Below are positions 44,004 to 53,137 of a DNA stretch of 64,000 nt, one piece after another. The notes under the pieces were generated by a model. It was not told the DNA's origin. It saw only the letters and a list, made by a program, of their open reading frames with translations, and searched no databases. Numbering within the stretch: the first letter of the stretch is position 1; the number at the start of each line of letters is the position of its first letter. The DNA is from Burkholderiaceae bacterium (lineage in GTDB: Bacteria > Pseudomonadota > Gammaproteobacteria > Burkholderiales > Burkholderiaceae_C): assembly GCA_024235995.1 (NCBI GenBank), contig JACKLI010000001.1, forward strand, positions 682,001 to 746,000, given 5' to 3'. The position numbers and the translations under genes were made by a program.

Positions 44004-44738
44004 ATGAGCGACGACCGGCAGCCACCCACGACCTGGCACGAACTGAAGCCACCGGAGAGCCGGCCCAACCGGCGCTTCATGCTGAAGGCGGCGATGGGCA
44101 GCGGGGCGGTGCTGCTGGCCGGCGGCCCGTCGGCCACGCAGGCGGCCAAGGCCCTGCTGGACGAGTACAAGCCGGTGTACCTCAACGCGAATGAATGGGC
44201 CTTCGTGCGCGCGGCGTGCGCGCGCCTGATCCCCTCGGCGGGCGACGGGCCGGGCGCCATCGAGGCGCAGGTGCCGGTGTTCATCGACCGGCAGCTGGCG
44301 GGCGATTTCGGCAGCGCGGCGGACTGGTTCATGGGCGGCCCGCACGAGGCCGACGCGAACCCGCAGCGGGGTTTTCAGTCGCCGCTGACGCCGGCGCAGA
44401 TCTACCGTGGGGCGATCGCGGCGGTGGACGGCTGGTGCACGCAGAACAAGGGCAAGGCCTTCGCCGCGCTGGACGAGGCGGCGCAGGACGAGGTGCTCAA
44501 GACGCTGCAGGCCGGCAAGCTGGGCCTGAAGGCCGAGCTGCGCGACTTCTTCGCCTTCTTGCTGCAAAACACCAAGGAAGGTTTTCTGGCCGACCCGATG
44601 TACGGCGGCAACCACCAGATGGTGGGCTGGAAGCACATCGGCTTTCCGGGCGCGCGCGGGGCGTACCTGGAATGGGCCAACGACCAGGGCAAGCCGTACC
44701 CGCTGGGGCCGGTGGCCATTTCCGGGGCAAGGGGTTGA
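44004..44738 (+). CDS. Gluconate 2-dehydrogenase subunit 3 family protein (gamma subunit of FAD sugar dehydrogenase)
   Basis: 244 residues. Twin-arginine signal (NRRFMLKAAMGSGAVLL) for folded export; the mature part is of the Gluconate_2-dh3 family (EWAFVRAACARLIPSAGDGP...). In Burkholderia FAD-GDH the gamma subunit is a hitch-hiker/chaperone needed to secrete the catalytic subunit, which has no signal peptide of its own, as is the case here. ATG 44004 has GGAG at 5-nt spacing; a GTG 3 nt earlier is possible. First gene of a gamma-alpha-beta operon. Confidence 0.88.
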   Translation: MSDDRQPPTTWHELKPPESRPNRRFMLKAAMGSGAVLLAGGPSATQAAKALLDEYKPVYLNANEWAFVRAACARLIPSAGDGPGAIEAQVPVFIDRQLAGDFGSAADWFMGGPHEADANPQRGFQSPLTPAQIYRGAIAAVDGWCTQNKGKAFAALDEAAQDEVLKTLQAGKLGLKAELRDFFAFLLQNTKEGFLADPMYGGNHQMVGWKHIGFPGARGAYLEWANDQGKPYPLGPVAISGARG

Positions 44739-44740
44739 CC

Positions 44741-46507
44741 ATGGCACGGCAGGAGAAAAAAACCGATGCGGTGATCGTGGGCCTGGGCTGGACCGGCTCG
44801 ATCCTGGCGATGGAGCTGGCCGAGGCCGGGCTGAACGTGCTGGCGCTGGAGCGCGGCGAGGACCGCGACACGGTGCCCGATTTCGCCTACCCCAAGATGA
44901 TCGACGAGCTGAAGTACGGCGTCCGGCTCAAGCTGATGGAGGCGCCGGCGCACTCGACGCTGACGGTGCGCCGCTCGCTGCAGGAGACGGCGCTGCCCTA
45001 CCGCGTGCTGGGCAGCTTTCTGCCGGGCAACGGCGTGGGCGGGGCGGGCGTGCACTGGAACGGCCACACCTGGCGCGCGCTGCCCGAGGAGCTGCGCCTG
45101 CGCTCGTACGTGACCGAGAAGTTCGGCGCCAAGACGATCGACGAGGGCATGACGATCGAGGACTGGGGCGTCAGCTACGACGAGCTGGAGCCGCACTTCG
45201 ACCGCTTCGAGTACGTGTGCGGCATCTCCGGCCGGGCGGGCAACATCGGCGGCCAGACGCAGGCCGGCGGCAACCCGTTCGAGGGGCCGCGCAAGCGCGC
45301 CTACCCGCTGCCGCCGCTGCCCACGCTGCTCAACGGCAAGATGTTCGGCGAGGCGGCCAAGGCCATGGGCTACCACCCGTTTCCGCTGCCTTCGGCCAAC
45401 CTGTCGGACGCCTACACCAACGAGTACGGCATGCAGCTGGGACCGTGCAACTTCTGCGGCTTTTGCGAACGCTTCGGCTGCATCAACTACTCCAAGTCGT
45501 CGCCGCAGACCTGCATCCTGGGCGCGCTCAAGCACAAGCCCAACTTCAGCTACCGCACGCGCGCCGAGGTCATCCGGGTGGAGCTGGCGGCCGACAGGAA
45601 GACCGCCACCGGCGTGACCTACGTCGACGAGAAAGGCGAGGAGGTGTTCCAGCCGGCCGACCTGGTCATCCTGGCCGCCTACCAGTTCTACAACGTGCAC
45701 CTGCTGCTGCTGTCGGGCATCGGCAAGCCCTACGTGGCCGAGACCGGCGAGGGCGTGGTGGGCCGCAACTACGCCTACCAGATGACGGGCGGCACCTCGC
45801 TGTTCTTCAAGGACGTGCACTTCAACCCGTTCGTGGGCGCCGGCTCCAGCGCGATCGTGATCGACGACTACGCCGTCAACCAGATCGACTTCGGCCGCGA
45901 GGGCTTCATCGGCGGCAGCTACATCAGCAGCGGCCAGTTCAACGGCCGGCCGATCGCCTCCATGCCGCTGCCGCCCGGCACCCCCGGCTGGGGCGCGGGC
46001 TGGAAGCAGGGCATCAAGGACTGGTACGGCCATGCGATGAGCATCGGCAGCCACGGCTCGAACATGGCCTACCGCGATTGCTACCTCGATCTGGACCCGA
46101 CCTACCGCAACCGCCACGGCCAGCCCATGCTGCGCATGACCTTCGACTGGAAGCCCAACGACATCCGCATGACGCAGTTCATGCGCGGCAAGATCGAGGC
46201 CATCGCCAAGTCGATGAACCCCACGCACTGGGGCTCGGGCTACAAGAGCGAGGGCGCGCACTACGACGTGCGGCCCTACCAGACCACACACAACGTCGGC
46301 GGCGCCATCATGGGCACCGATCCCGGCCGCAGCGCGCTCAACCGCTACCTGCAGAGCTGGGACGTGCACAACGTGTTCGTGATGGGCTCCAGCGCCTTCC
46401 CGCAGAACCTGCAATACAACCCCACCGGCACCGTCGGCGCGCTGGCGTACTGGTCGGCGCGGGCGATCCGGCAGGACTATCTGAAGAACCCGCGTCCGCT
46501 GGTCTGA
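44741..46507 (+). CDS. GMC-family FAD sugar dehydrogenase, catalytic alpha subunit with Fe-S cysteines
   Basis: 588 residues. FAD site VIVGLGWTGSILAMELAEAG, GNGVGGAGVHWNGHT, and the GMC C-terminal domain with TTHNVGGAIMGTDP (active-site His) and NPTGTVGALAYW. A cysteine cluster CNFCGFCERFGC followed by a later Cys matches the 3Fe-4S site of bacterial FAD-dependent glucose dehydrogenase. Oxidises a sugar or sugar acid (glucose, gluconate or sorbitol; not resolvable here) in the periplasm and passes electrons to the cytochrome c subunit. It starts 2 nt after the gamma gene. No signal peptide, so exported with gamma. Confidence 0.92.
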   Translation: MARQEKKTDAVIVGLGWTGSILAMELAEAGLNVLALERGEDRDTVPDFAYPKMIDELKYGVRLKLMEAPAHSTLTVRRSLQETALPYRVLGSFLPGNGVGGAGVHWNGHTWRALPEELRLRSYVTEKFGAKTIDEGMTIEDWGVSYDELEPHFDRFEYVCGISGRAGNIGGQTQAGGNPFEGPRKRAYPLPPLPTLLNGKMFGEAAKAMGYHPFPLPSANLSDAYTNEYGMQLGPCNFCGFCERFGCINYSKSSPQTCILGALKHKPNFSYRTRAEVIRVELAADRKTATGVTYVDEKGEEVFQPADLVILAAYQFYNVHLLLLSGIGKPYVAETGEGVVGRNYAYQMTGGTSLFFKDVHFNPFVGAGSSAIVIDDYAVNQIDFGREGFIGGSYISSGQFNGRPIASMPLPPGTPGWGAGWKQGIKDWYGHAMSIGSHGSNMAYRDCYLDLDPTYRNRHGQPMLRMTFDWKPNDIRMTQFMRGKIEAIAKSMNPTHWGSGYKSEGAHYDVRPYQTTHNVGGAIMGTDPGRSALNRYLQSWDVHNVFVMGSSAFPQNLQYNPTGTVGALAYWSARAIRQDYLKNPRPLV

Positions 46508-46523
46508 GTGCAAGGAGCCCACC

Positions 46524-47840
46524 ATGAAAGCGCTGCTTCGCATCGTCGGCGTGCTGATCGTGATCGGCATCGCGGTGGTTCTGGGCCTGATGTACGTGCC
46601 GCCGCAGCGCACCGCGCCGGCGCAGGTGCTGCCGGCCGACTACCAGCCGCCGCCGGGCGCCGGCCGGGCGGTGGCCGTGGCGGCCGACTGCATGGCCTGC
46701 CACACGGCGCCCAAGGGCCAGCCCTACGCGGGCGGCCTGGCCATTGCCTCGCCCTACGGCACCATCTACTCGACCAACATCACGCCCGACAAGGACAGCG
46801 GCATCGGCAGCTACACGCTGGACGAGTTTCGCGCCGCGCTGGTCGATGGCGTGCGCAGGGACGGCACGCCGCTGTACCCGGCCATGCCCTACCCCAGCTA
46901 CCGCAAGATGAGCGAGCCGGACGTGCGCGCCCTGTACGCCTACCTGATGCACGAGGTGGCCCCGGTGCCCACCCAGGCGCCGGCCACCGCGCTGAGCTTT
47001 CCGTTCAACCAGCGCTGGGGCATCCGGGTCTGGAACTGGGTGGCCCTGCCCCAGGCGGGCTTCGAGCCGCACATGGGCGACGCCCGGCTCGATCGCGGCG
47101 CCTACCTGGTCGAAGGCCTGGCGCACTGCGGCTCCTGCCACACGCCGCGCAACAGCTTGACGTTTGCCGAAAAAGGCTACGACGCGCGCTCGGGCGACTT
47201 CCTGACCGGCACGGTGCTGAACGGCTGGCCGGTGCCCGACCTGCGCGCCAAGGACAGCGACGCGCAGCGCTGGAGCGCGGTGCAGCTGGCGGCCCTGCTG
47301 GCCACCGGCCGCAGCGACACCACGGGCGTGACGGGCGAGATGGCGCTGGCCGTCGACCACTCGCTGCAGTACCTGCCCAAGGACGACCTGGACGCCGTCG
47401 TGGCCTACCTCAAGGCCATCCGCCAGGACCGCCCGGTTAACGGCCTGACGGCGCTGCGCGCCAGCGCCGCGGCCACCACCCAGACGCTGGACGGCGCCTC
47501 GCCCCAGCTGGAGCTGGGCGCGCGCCTGTACCTGGACAACTGCAGCGCCTGCCACTTCACCAGCGGCAAGGGCGCCAAGGCGGTGTTTCCGCAGCTGGAC
47601 GGCAACGCCCTGGTCACCGCCCAGGACGCCGGCGGCCTGATCGCCGTGATCCTGAACGGCGCGGCCATGCCCTCCACCCAGCTGCGGCCCGCGCGCCTGG
47701 CCATGCCCGACTTCGGCTGGCGCCTGAAGGACGACGAGGTGGCGGCGCTGGCCAGCTTCGTGCGCCAGGGCTGGTCCAACAACGCGCCGGCGGTAACAGC
47801 TGCCCAGGTGGCCCAGGTGCGCGCGGCGACGGCGCGTTGA
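46524..47840 (+). CDS. Triheme cytochrome c, beta subunit of the sugar dehydrogenase
   Basis: 438 residues. An N-terminal hydrophobic helix (VGVLIVIGIAVVLGLMYV) serves as signal/anchor. Three heme-attachment motifs: CMACH (56-60), CGSCH (202-206) and CSACH (340-344), the arrangement of the multiheme subunit of membrane-bound sugar/alcohol dehydrogenases. It carries electrons from the FAD/Fe-S subunit to ubiquinone. Ribosome-binding site AAGGAG about 7 nt upstream; 16 nt after the alpha stop. Confidence 0.93.
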   Translation: MKALLRIVGVLIVIGIAVVLGLMYVPPQRTAPAQVLPADYQPPPGAGRAVAVAADCMACHTAPKGQPYAGGLAIASPYGTIYSTNITPDKDSGIGSYTLDEFRAALVDGVRRDGTPLYPAMPYPSYRKMSEPDVRALYAYLMHEVAPVPTQAPATALSFPFNQRWGIRVWNWVALPQAGFEPHMGDARLDRGAYLVEGLAHCGSCHTPRNSLTFAEKGYDARSGDFLTGTVLNGWPVPDLRAKDSDAQRWSAVQLAALLATGRSDTTGVTGEMALAVDHSLQYLPKDDLDAVVAYLKAIRQDRPVNGLTALRASAAATTQTLDGASPQLELGARLYLDNCSACHFTSGKGAKAVFPQLDGNALVTAQDAGGLIAVILNGAAMPSTQLRPARLAMPDFGWRLKDDEVAALASFVRQGWSNNAPAVTAAQVAQVRAATAR

Positions 47841-47846
47841 ACCGCT

Positions 47847-48974
47847 TCAATCCTCCAGCGGCGGGTAGTCGATGTAGCCATGCGCGCCGCCGCCATACAG
47901 CGTGGCGCGCTCGGGTGCCACGGCGGGCAGGTTGCGGCGCAGGCGCTCGGTCCAGTCGGGCATGCTGATGAAGGGCTTGCCGAAGGCCACCAGGTCGGCG
48001 TGGCCCGATTCGATGGCCGCGCGCGCCAGCGCGCCGTCGTAGCCGTTGTTGACCATCCACGCGCCCTGGCCGCCGGCCTGGCGGTAGGCGGCCTTCATGG
48101 CGGCGTAGTCGAAGGGGCGGCCTTCGACCTCGCGCGGGCCGCCGGTGGCGCCCTCGATGACGTGGACGTAGGCCAGCGGCAGCGGGGCCAGCTCGCGCAT
48201 CAGGTGCTGGAACAGCGGCTGCGGGTCGGCGTCGACGATGTCGTTGGCGGGCGTGACGGGCGACACGCGCAGGCCCGTGCGCTCGGCGCCCACCGCGTCG
48301 GCCACGGCGCGGGCGACTTCCAGCATCAGGCGCGCGCGGTTGGCGATGGCGCCGCCGTAGTCGTCCTCGCGCCGGTTGGCGCCGGTCTTCAGGAACTGGT
48401 CCAGCAGGTAGCCGTTGGCGCCGTGGATTTCCACGCCGTCGAAGCCGGCCGACTGCACGGCGTTGCGCGCGGCGGCGGCGAAGTCGTGCACCAGCAGGGG
48501 AATCTCGTGCCGGTGCAGCGCGCGCGGCTCGCTGGTGGGCGTGAAGCCGCCCTGGCCTTCGCCGTCGATCACGTAGGTCTTGGTGTTGGCGCGGATGGCC
48601 GAGGGCGCCACAGGCGGCTGGTGGCCTGGCTGCAGCAGCGGGTGCGACACGCGCCCCACGTGCCACAGCTGGCAGAAGATGCGGCCGCCGGCGGCGTGCA
48701 CGGCCTTCGTCACCTGCTGCCAGCCGTCGAGCTGCGCGCTGTCGTACAGGCCGGGCACGTCGGCGTAGCCCTGGCCCTGCGGGCTGATGGCCGTGCCCTC
48801 GCTCACGATCAGGCCGGCGCCGCGCCAGGGGTCGGCGCGCTGGCGGTAGTACTCGGCCATCATCGCCGTGGGCACGGCGCCGGGCGCGCGGTTGCGCGTG
48901 AGCGGCGCCATGACGACGCGGCTGGGCACGGTGAGCGCGCCCAGGCGCAGGGAGGAAAACAGCGGGTGGGACAT
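47847..48974 (-). CDS. Old yellow enzyme-family alkene reductase (NemA-like)
   Basis: 375 residues, FMN-binding TIM barrel. Seen: LGALTVPSRVVMAPLTRNRA, WHVGRVSHP, GFDGVEIHGANGYLLDQFLK with the His/Asn substrate pair and ADLVAFGKPFISMPDW near the C-terminus. Reduces activated C=C bonds, N-ethylmaleimide or nitro compounds with NAD(P)H. Start at MSHPLFSSLRLG by homology. It converges with the cytochrome gene (6-nt gap), and its start faces the MFS transporter gene at about 97 bp. Confidence 0.92.
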   Translation of the reverse strand: MSHPLFSSLRLGALTVPSRVVMAPLTRNRAPGAVPTAMMAEYYRQRADPWRGAGLIVSEGTAISPQGQGYADVPGLYDSAQLDGWQQVTKAVHAAGGRIFCQLWHVGRVSHPLLQPGHQPPVAPSAIRANTKTYVIDGEGQGGFTPTSEPRALHRHEIPLLVHDFAAAARNAVQSAGFDGVEIHGANGYLLDQFLKTGANRREDDYGGAIANRARLMLEVARAVADAVGAERTGLRVSPVTPANDIVDADPQPLFQHLMRELAPLPLAYVHVIEGATGGPREVEGRPFDYAAMKAAYRQAGGQGAWMVNNGYDGALARAAIESGHADLVAFGKPFISMPDWTERLRRNLPAVAPERATLYGGGAHGYIDYPPLED

Positions 48975-49071
48975 CGTCGGGCTCTCGGGTGACAAAAATG
49001 GCAGGGGCCATTGTGCGACGGACGAGGGATGGCTGGCCCGGTCCCGCGCGGGGCTGCGCCACAATGGCCCG

Positions 49072-50286
49072 ATGACCGCACCGCCCGCCGCGCCCGCCGG
49101 CCCCGCACCCGTCCTCCTGGCCCTGGCGCTGTCGCTGGGGGCCGCCGTGTCGCTGGGCATCACGCGCTTTGCCTACGGCCTGCTGCTGCCGGTGATGAAG
49201 GACGACCTGGCCTGGAGCTACACCCTGGCCGGCGCGATGAACACCGTCAACGCCGCCGGCTACCTGCTGGGCGCGCTGGCCACGCCCTGGCTGCTGCGCC
49301 GCCTGGATGCCGCCCGCATGCTGCTGTGGGGGGCGGTGCTGGCCAGCGTGTTCATGGCGCTGTCGGGCTTTTTCGTCGCCGCCGCGCCGCTGCTGCTGCA
49401 GCGCCTGCTGGCCGGGGTGGCCAGCGCCTTCGTGTTCATCGCCGGCGGGCTGCTGGCCGCGCGGCTGGGCACGCGCCAGCCGGGGCAGGCGGGCCTGCTG
49501 CTGGGCCTGTACTACGGCGGGGTGGGCTGGGGCATTGCGCTGGCGGCGCTGGGCGTGCCGCTGCTGCTGGATGCGGCGCGCCGCGTGCCCCACGGCTGGG
49601 CCTGGGCCTGGTGGGGCATGGCGCTGGCGTGCCTGGCGGCCACGGCGGTGCTGCGCTGGCCCGCCAAAATACTACAAAAACAGGAGCTGATTGCGCATGT
49701 TCCATCGGGGCCAGAGGCCGATTGGGCTGCAAAACCCCGCTGGCGGCCGATGGGCTGGGCGCTGGCCGGCTACACGCTGTTTGGCGTGGGCTACATCGGC
49801 TACATGACCTTCGTGATCGCCCTGCTGCGCGAGCAGGGCGCCAGCGCCGGCGCGGTGACGCTGTTCTACACCCTGCTGGGGCTGGCGGTGGTGGCGTCGG
49901 CGCGCATCTGGGCGCGGCTGCTGGACCGCGCCCGGGGCGGCGGCGCGCTGGCGCTGCTGAACGCCCTGCTGGGCGTGGCCACCGTGGCCCCGGCGCTGAC
50001 CGGCGCCTGGCCGGTGGTGCTGGCCTCGGGCCTGCTGTTTGGCGCGGTGTTCTTGTCGCTGGTGGCGTCCACCACCGCCTTCGTGCGCCACAACCTGGCC
50101 AGCGGGCAGTGGGCCGCGGGCATCAGCGCCTTCACCATCGTGTTTGCCTTCGGCCAGATCGTCGGGCCTACCGTGGTGGGCTGGATTGCTGACGGCCCCG
50201 GCGGGCTGACGCGCGGCCTGCTGTACTCGGCGGGCGCGCTGTGGCTGGGGGCGCTGGTGGCGTGGCGGCAAAAGCCCTTGCGCTAG
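49072..50286 (+). CDS. MFS transporter, YbfB/YjiJ family
   Basis: 404 residues with 12 membrane helices. The N-terminus has AVSLGITRFAYGLLLPVM, the YbfB/YjiJ signature, and AGAMNTVNAAGYLLGALA. Substrate unknown. The central cytoplasmic loop between helices 6 and 7 (residues about 198-222, PAKILQKQELIAHVPSGPEA) is encoded by a nearly full dispersed-element copy. Its end overlaps the convergent AraC gene by 4 nt. Confidence 0.88.
   Translation: MTAPPAAPAGPAPVLLALALSLGAAVSLGITRFAYGLLLPVMKDDLAWSYTLAGAMNTVNAAGYLLGALATPWLLRRLDAARMLLWGAVLASVFMALSGFFVAAAPLLLQRLLAGVASAFVFIAGGLLAARLGTRQPGQAGLLLGLYYGGVGWGIALAALGVPLLLDAARRVPHGWAWAWWGMALACLAATAVLRWPAKILQKQELIAHVPSGPEADWAAKPRWRPMGWALAGYTLFGVGYIGYMTFVIALLREQGASAGAVTLFYTLLGLAVVASARIWARLLDRARGGGALALLNALLGVATVAPALTGAWPVVLASGLLFGAVFLSLVASTTAFVRHNLASGQWAAGISAFTIVFAFGQIVGPTVVGWIADGPGGLTRGLLYSAGALWLGALVAWRQKPLR
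49664..49737 (+). repeat. Dispersed element copy I, in frame in the MFS gene
   Basis: Runs from AAATACTACAAAAACAGG through AGCTGATTGCGCATGTTCC to CGGGGCCAGAGGCCGATTGG and GCTGCAAAA, matching copies E and F across their length. It is translated into the cytoplasmic loop joining the two six-helix halves, a place where insertions are tolerated. Confidence 0.75.
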
Positions 50287-51326
50287 CTTGAATGCAGTGC
50301 GCGGCCGGCGTAGGCGCGCGCCGCGCTGGCTGCCCCCTGGTGGCGGTATTCGCCCGGGCTGGCCCCGGTCCATTTGCGGAACGCGCGGTGGAAGGCGCTG
50401 TGTTCGGCAAACCCCAGGGCGTGCGCGATGTCGGCCACGCTGGACGGGGAGTTGCACAGGTAGTCGACCGCCAGGTCGCGGCGCAGGTCGTCCTTGATGC
50501 TCTGGTAGGTCTGGCCTTCCTGCTCCAGGTGGCGCCGCAGGGTGGAGGCGGTGGTGTGCAGCGAGGCGGCCAGCACCTCGAAGTCGGGCCAGTCCGCCGG
50601 CGGCACGCGGCACAGGTGCCCGCGCACCAGGGCGGTGGGGCCGTTGCGGCAGCGGTACTTGAGCAGGAAGTTGGCCGGCGCCTCGCGCAAAAAGGCCTGC
50701 GCCGCCTTGCGGTCGCGCACCAGCGGCAGGTCGAGATGGGCCGCGTCCAGCACCAGGCGGCTGGCTGGCTGCTCGAAGCGCAGCGCCTGGCCGAAGATCA
50801 GGCGGTATTCGGCGGCATGCTCGGGCGCCGGTTGGCAGAAGGACGTCGCCACGATCGGCAGGCGCCGCCCGACCAGCCAGCACGCCAGGCCGTGCAGGAT
50901 GACGAACAGCGTGCCGTGGGCAAACAGCCGCGCGGGCGGGCCCCGGTCGATCAGGGTCAGCGCGGCCTGGCCGCCGTGCACGTTCAGCTGGCCCGACACG
51001 TCGTCCAGCACCAGCGAGAAGAAGCGCAGCGCCCGCTCCAGCGCGTGGTGCAGGTCCCGGGCATCGAGCACGGCGTGGGTGAGGATGGCGAAGCCGCCCG
51101 GGCGCATGGGGTGCGCGTCCATGCCGAAGAACTCGTCGCCCAGCTCGGCGGCCAGCACGTGCCACAGCGCCCCGTACTGCTGCGGCGACACCCGGGCCAG
51201 CGGCATGCCCAGCAGCTCGGCGCTGAAGCCCGCGCGCGCTGTCAGCGCCGCCACGTCCAGTCCACGGCGCTTCGCCTCGGCCAGGGCCTCGGCAACGAAG
51301 CTGATCGAGATCGTCCCCTTGTTCAT
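50283..51326 (-). CDS. AraC-family transcriptional regulator (Arabinose_bd type)
   Basis: 347 residues. The N-terminal ligand domain belongs to the Arabinose_bd group (FILTHAVLDARDLHHALERA); the C-terminal HTH_18 domain has LAASLHTTASTLRRHLEQEG and VADIAHALGFAEHSAFHRAFRKW split over two helix-turn-helix motifs. Start MNKGTISISF is chosen over an upstream ATG. It is divergent from the acyl-CoA operon (about 130 bp between starts), so it most likely controls that operon in response to its substrate. Confidence 0.9.
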   Translation of the reverse strand: MNKGTISISFVAEALAEAKRRGLDVAALTARAGFSAELLGMPLARVSPQQYGALWHVLAAELGDEFFGMDAHPMRPGGFAILTHAVLDARDLHHALERALRFFSLVLDDVSGQLNVHGGQAALTLIDRGPPARLFAHGTLFVILHGLACWLVGRRLPIVATSFCQPAPEHAAEYRLIFGQALRFEQPASRLVLDAAHLDLPLVRDRKAAQAFLREAPANFLLKYRCRNGPTALVRGHLCRVPPADWPDFEVLAASLHTTASTLRRHLEQEGQTYQSIKDDLRRDLAVDYLCNSPSSVADIAHALGFAEHSAFHRAFRKWTGASPGEYRHQGAASAARAYAGRALHSS

Positions 51327-51456
51327 TGGTTCTGCCGGCCGGCGCCGGTGTGGCAAAAGCCGTCACTCATTTTGACCGATTTGGGCGTAGGAAAAGAGCG
51401 GCCCGATTCCTAGACTCCCCGCACCCCCTGCCCCCCATTTCACAACGGAGATGACC

Positions 51457-53124
51457 ATGGCCGCCCACGCCACCGAAAGCAGTACCCTGCCCACGTATCA
51501 GGACTTCGTCGCCCACTTCCGCCTGGAGGACGTCGCCAAGACCTTTTCCGGCGACTTCAAGAACGGCATCAACGCCGCCATCGAGTGCTGCGACCGCCAC
51601 GCTGAAGCCGGCCGCGTGGCACTGAACTGGGAGGCGCAGGACGGCCGCAGCGCCAGCTACACCTTCGAGCAACTGCGCGAGCTGTCCTCGCGTTTTGCCA
51701 ACTTCCTGGTCAGCCAGGGCGTCAAGCCGGGCGACCGCGTGGCCGGCCTGCTGCCGCGCACGCCCGAGCTGCTGGTGGTCATCCTGGGCGTCTGGCGCGC
51801 CGGCGCGGTGTACCAGCCGCTGTTCACGGCCTTCGGCGCCAAGTCGATCGAGCACCGCGTCAACTCCAGCGAGGCCAGGCTGATCGTCACCGACAGCGCC
51901 AACCGCCCCAAGCTCGACGACGTGAAGGGCTGCCCGCCGGTCGTCACCGTGGCCAGCGCCGGGGCCGCCACCCGCGCCGGCGACTTCGACTTCCAGGCCG
52001 AGATCGACCGCCACAGCAACGCCTTCACGCCCGTGCTGCGCACCGGCGACGACGCCTGCATGATGCTGTTCACCTCCGGCACCACCGGCCTGGCCAAGGG
52101 CGTGGCCGTGCCGCACCGGGCGCTGATGGCGATCTATATGTACATGCGCTACGCGGTGGACCTGCGCCCCGGCGACAACTACTGGAACATTGCCGATCCA
52201 GGCTGGGCCTACGGGCTGTATTTCTCCGCCATTGGGCCCTTGCTGCTCGGCCAGGCCACCACCTTCTACGACGGCCACTTCACGGTGGACAGCACCTGCC
52301 ACGTGATCGAGAAGTACGGCATCGACAACCTGGCGGGTTCGCCCACCGCCTACCGCCTGCTGATCGGCGCCGGCGACGAGGTGGTGCAACGCCTGCGCGG
52401 CCGGCTGCGCGTGGTCAGCAGCGCCGGCGAGCCGCTGAACCCCGAAGTCATCCGCTGGTTCCGCGACAAGCTGGACTGCCCCATCAGCGACCACTACGGC
52501 CAGACCGAGATCGGCATGGTGCTGTGCAACTTCCACGGCCTGACGCACGCGGTGCGCCTGGGCAGCGCCGGCCTGCCGGTGCCCGGCTACCGCCTGGTGG
52601 TGGTCGATGACGAAGGCCACGAGCTGCCCGTGGGCACGCAGGGCACGCTGGCGGTGGACCGCGACAACTCGCCGCTGTACTACTTCCCGGGCTACTGGCA
52701 GCAGAAGACCTCGGCCTTCGTCGGCAAGTACTACCTCACCGGCGACACCGTGGAGATGGCCGCCGACGGCAGCATCGCCTTCGTCGGCCGCGGCGACGAC
52801 ATCATCACCTCGTCGGGCTATCGCATCGGGCCGTTCGACGTCGAGAGCTGCCTGATCGAGCACCCGGCCGTGGCCGAGACCGCCGTCATCGGCAAGCCCG
52901 ACCCCGAGCGCACCGAGATCGTCAAGGCCTTCGTGGTGCTGCGCGCGGGCTATGAAGCGTCGGCTGCGCTGGCCGACGAGTTGCAGCTGATGGTCAAGCG
53001 CCGCCTGGCCGCGCACGCCTTCCCGCGCGAGATCGAGTTCGTCACCGAACTGCCCAAGACCCCCAGCGGCAAGATCCAGCGCTTTCTGCTGCGCCAGCAG
53101 GCCGCCGCGGCCGGCAACCAATAA
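51457..53124 (+). CDS. AMP-forming acyl-CoA synthetase
   Basis: 555 residues, ANL superfamily, medium-chain/aryl type. The P-loop MLFTSGTTGLAKG, the A5 motif DHYGQTEIGM, the A7 YLTGDTVEM, the hinge GRGDDIITSSGYRIGPFDVE and the catalytic Lys of TPSGKIQR are all intact. It activates a carboxylic acid to its CoA thioester with ATP. ATG 51457 has GGAG at 6-nt spacing; the ATG at 51451 is directly on it. First gene of a five-gene catabolic operon (gaps of 13-20 nt), divergent from an AraC regulator. Confidence 0.93.
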   Translation: MAAHATESSTLPTYQDFVAHFRLEDVAKTFSGDFKNGINAAIECCDRHAEAGRVALNWEAQDGRSASYTFEQLRELSSRFANFLVSQGVKPGDRVAGLLPRTPELLVVILGVWRAGAVYQPLFTAFGAKSIEHRVNSSEARLIVTDSANRPKLDDVKGCPPVVTVASAGAATRAGDFDFQAEIDRHSNAFTPVLRTGDDACMMLFTSGTTGLAKGVAVPHRALMAIYMYMRYAVDLRPGDNYWNIADPGWAYGLYFSAIGPLLLGQATTFYDGHFTVDSTCHVIEKYGIDNLAGSPTAYRLLIGAGDEVVQRLRGRLRVVSSAGEPLNPEVIRWFRDKLDCPISDHYGQTEIGMVLCNFHGLTHAVRLGSAGLPVPGYRLVVVDDEGHELPVGTQGTLAVDRDNSPLYYFPGYWQQKTSAFVGKYYLTGDTVEMAADGSIAFVGRGDDIITSSGYRIGPFDVESCLIEHPAVAETAVIGKPDPERTEIVKAFVVLRAGYEASAALADELQLMVKRRLAAHAFPREIEFVTELPKTPSGKIQRFLLRQQAAAAGNQ

Positions 53125-53137
53125 GGAGCACGTCACC

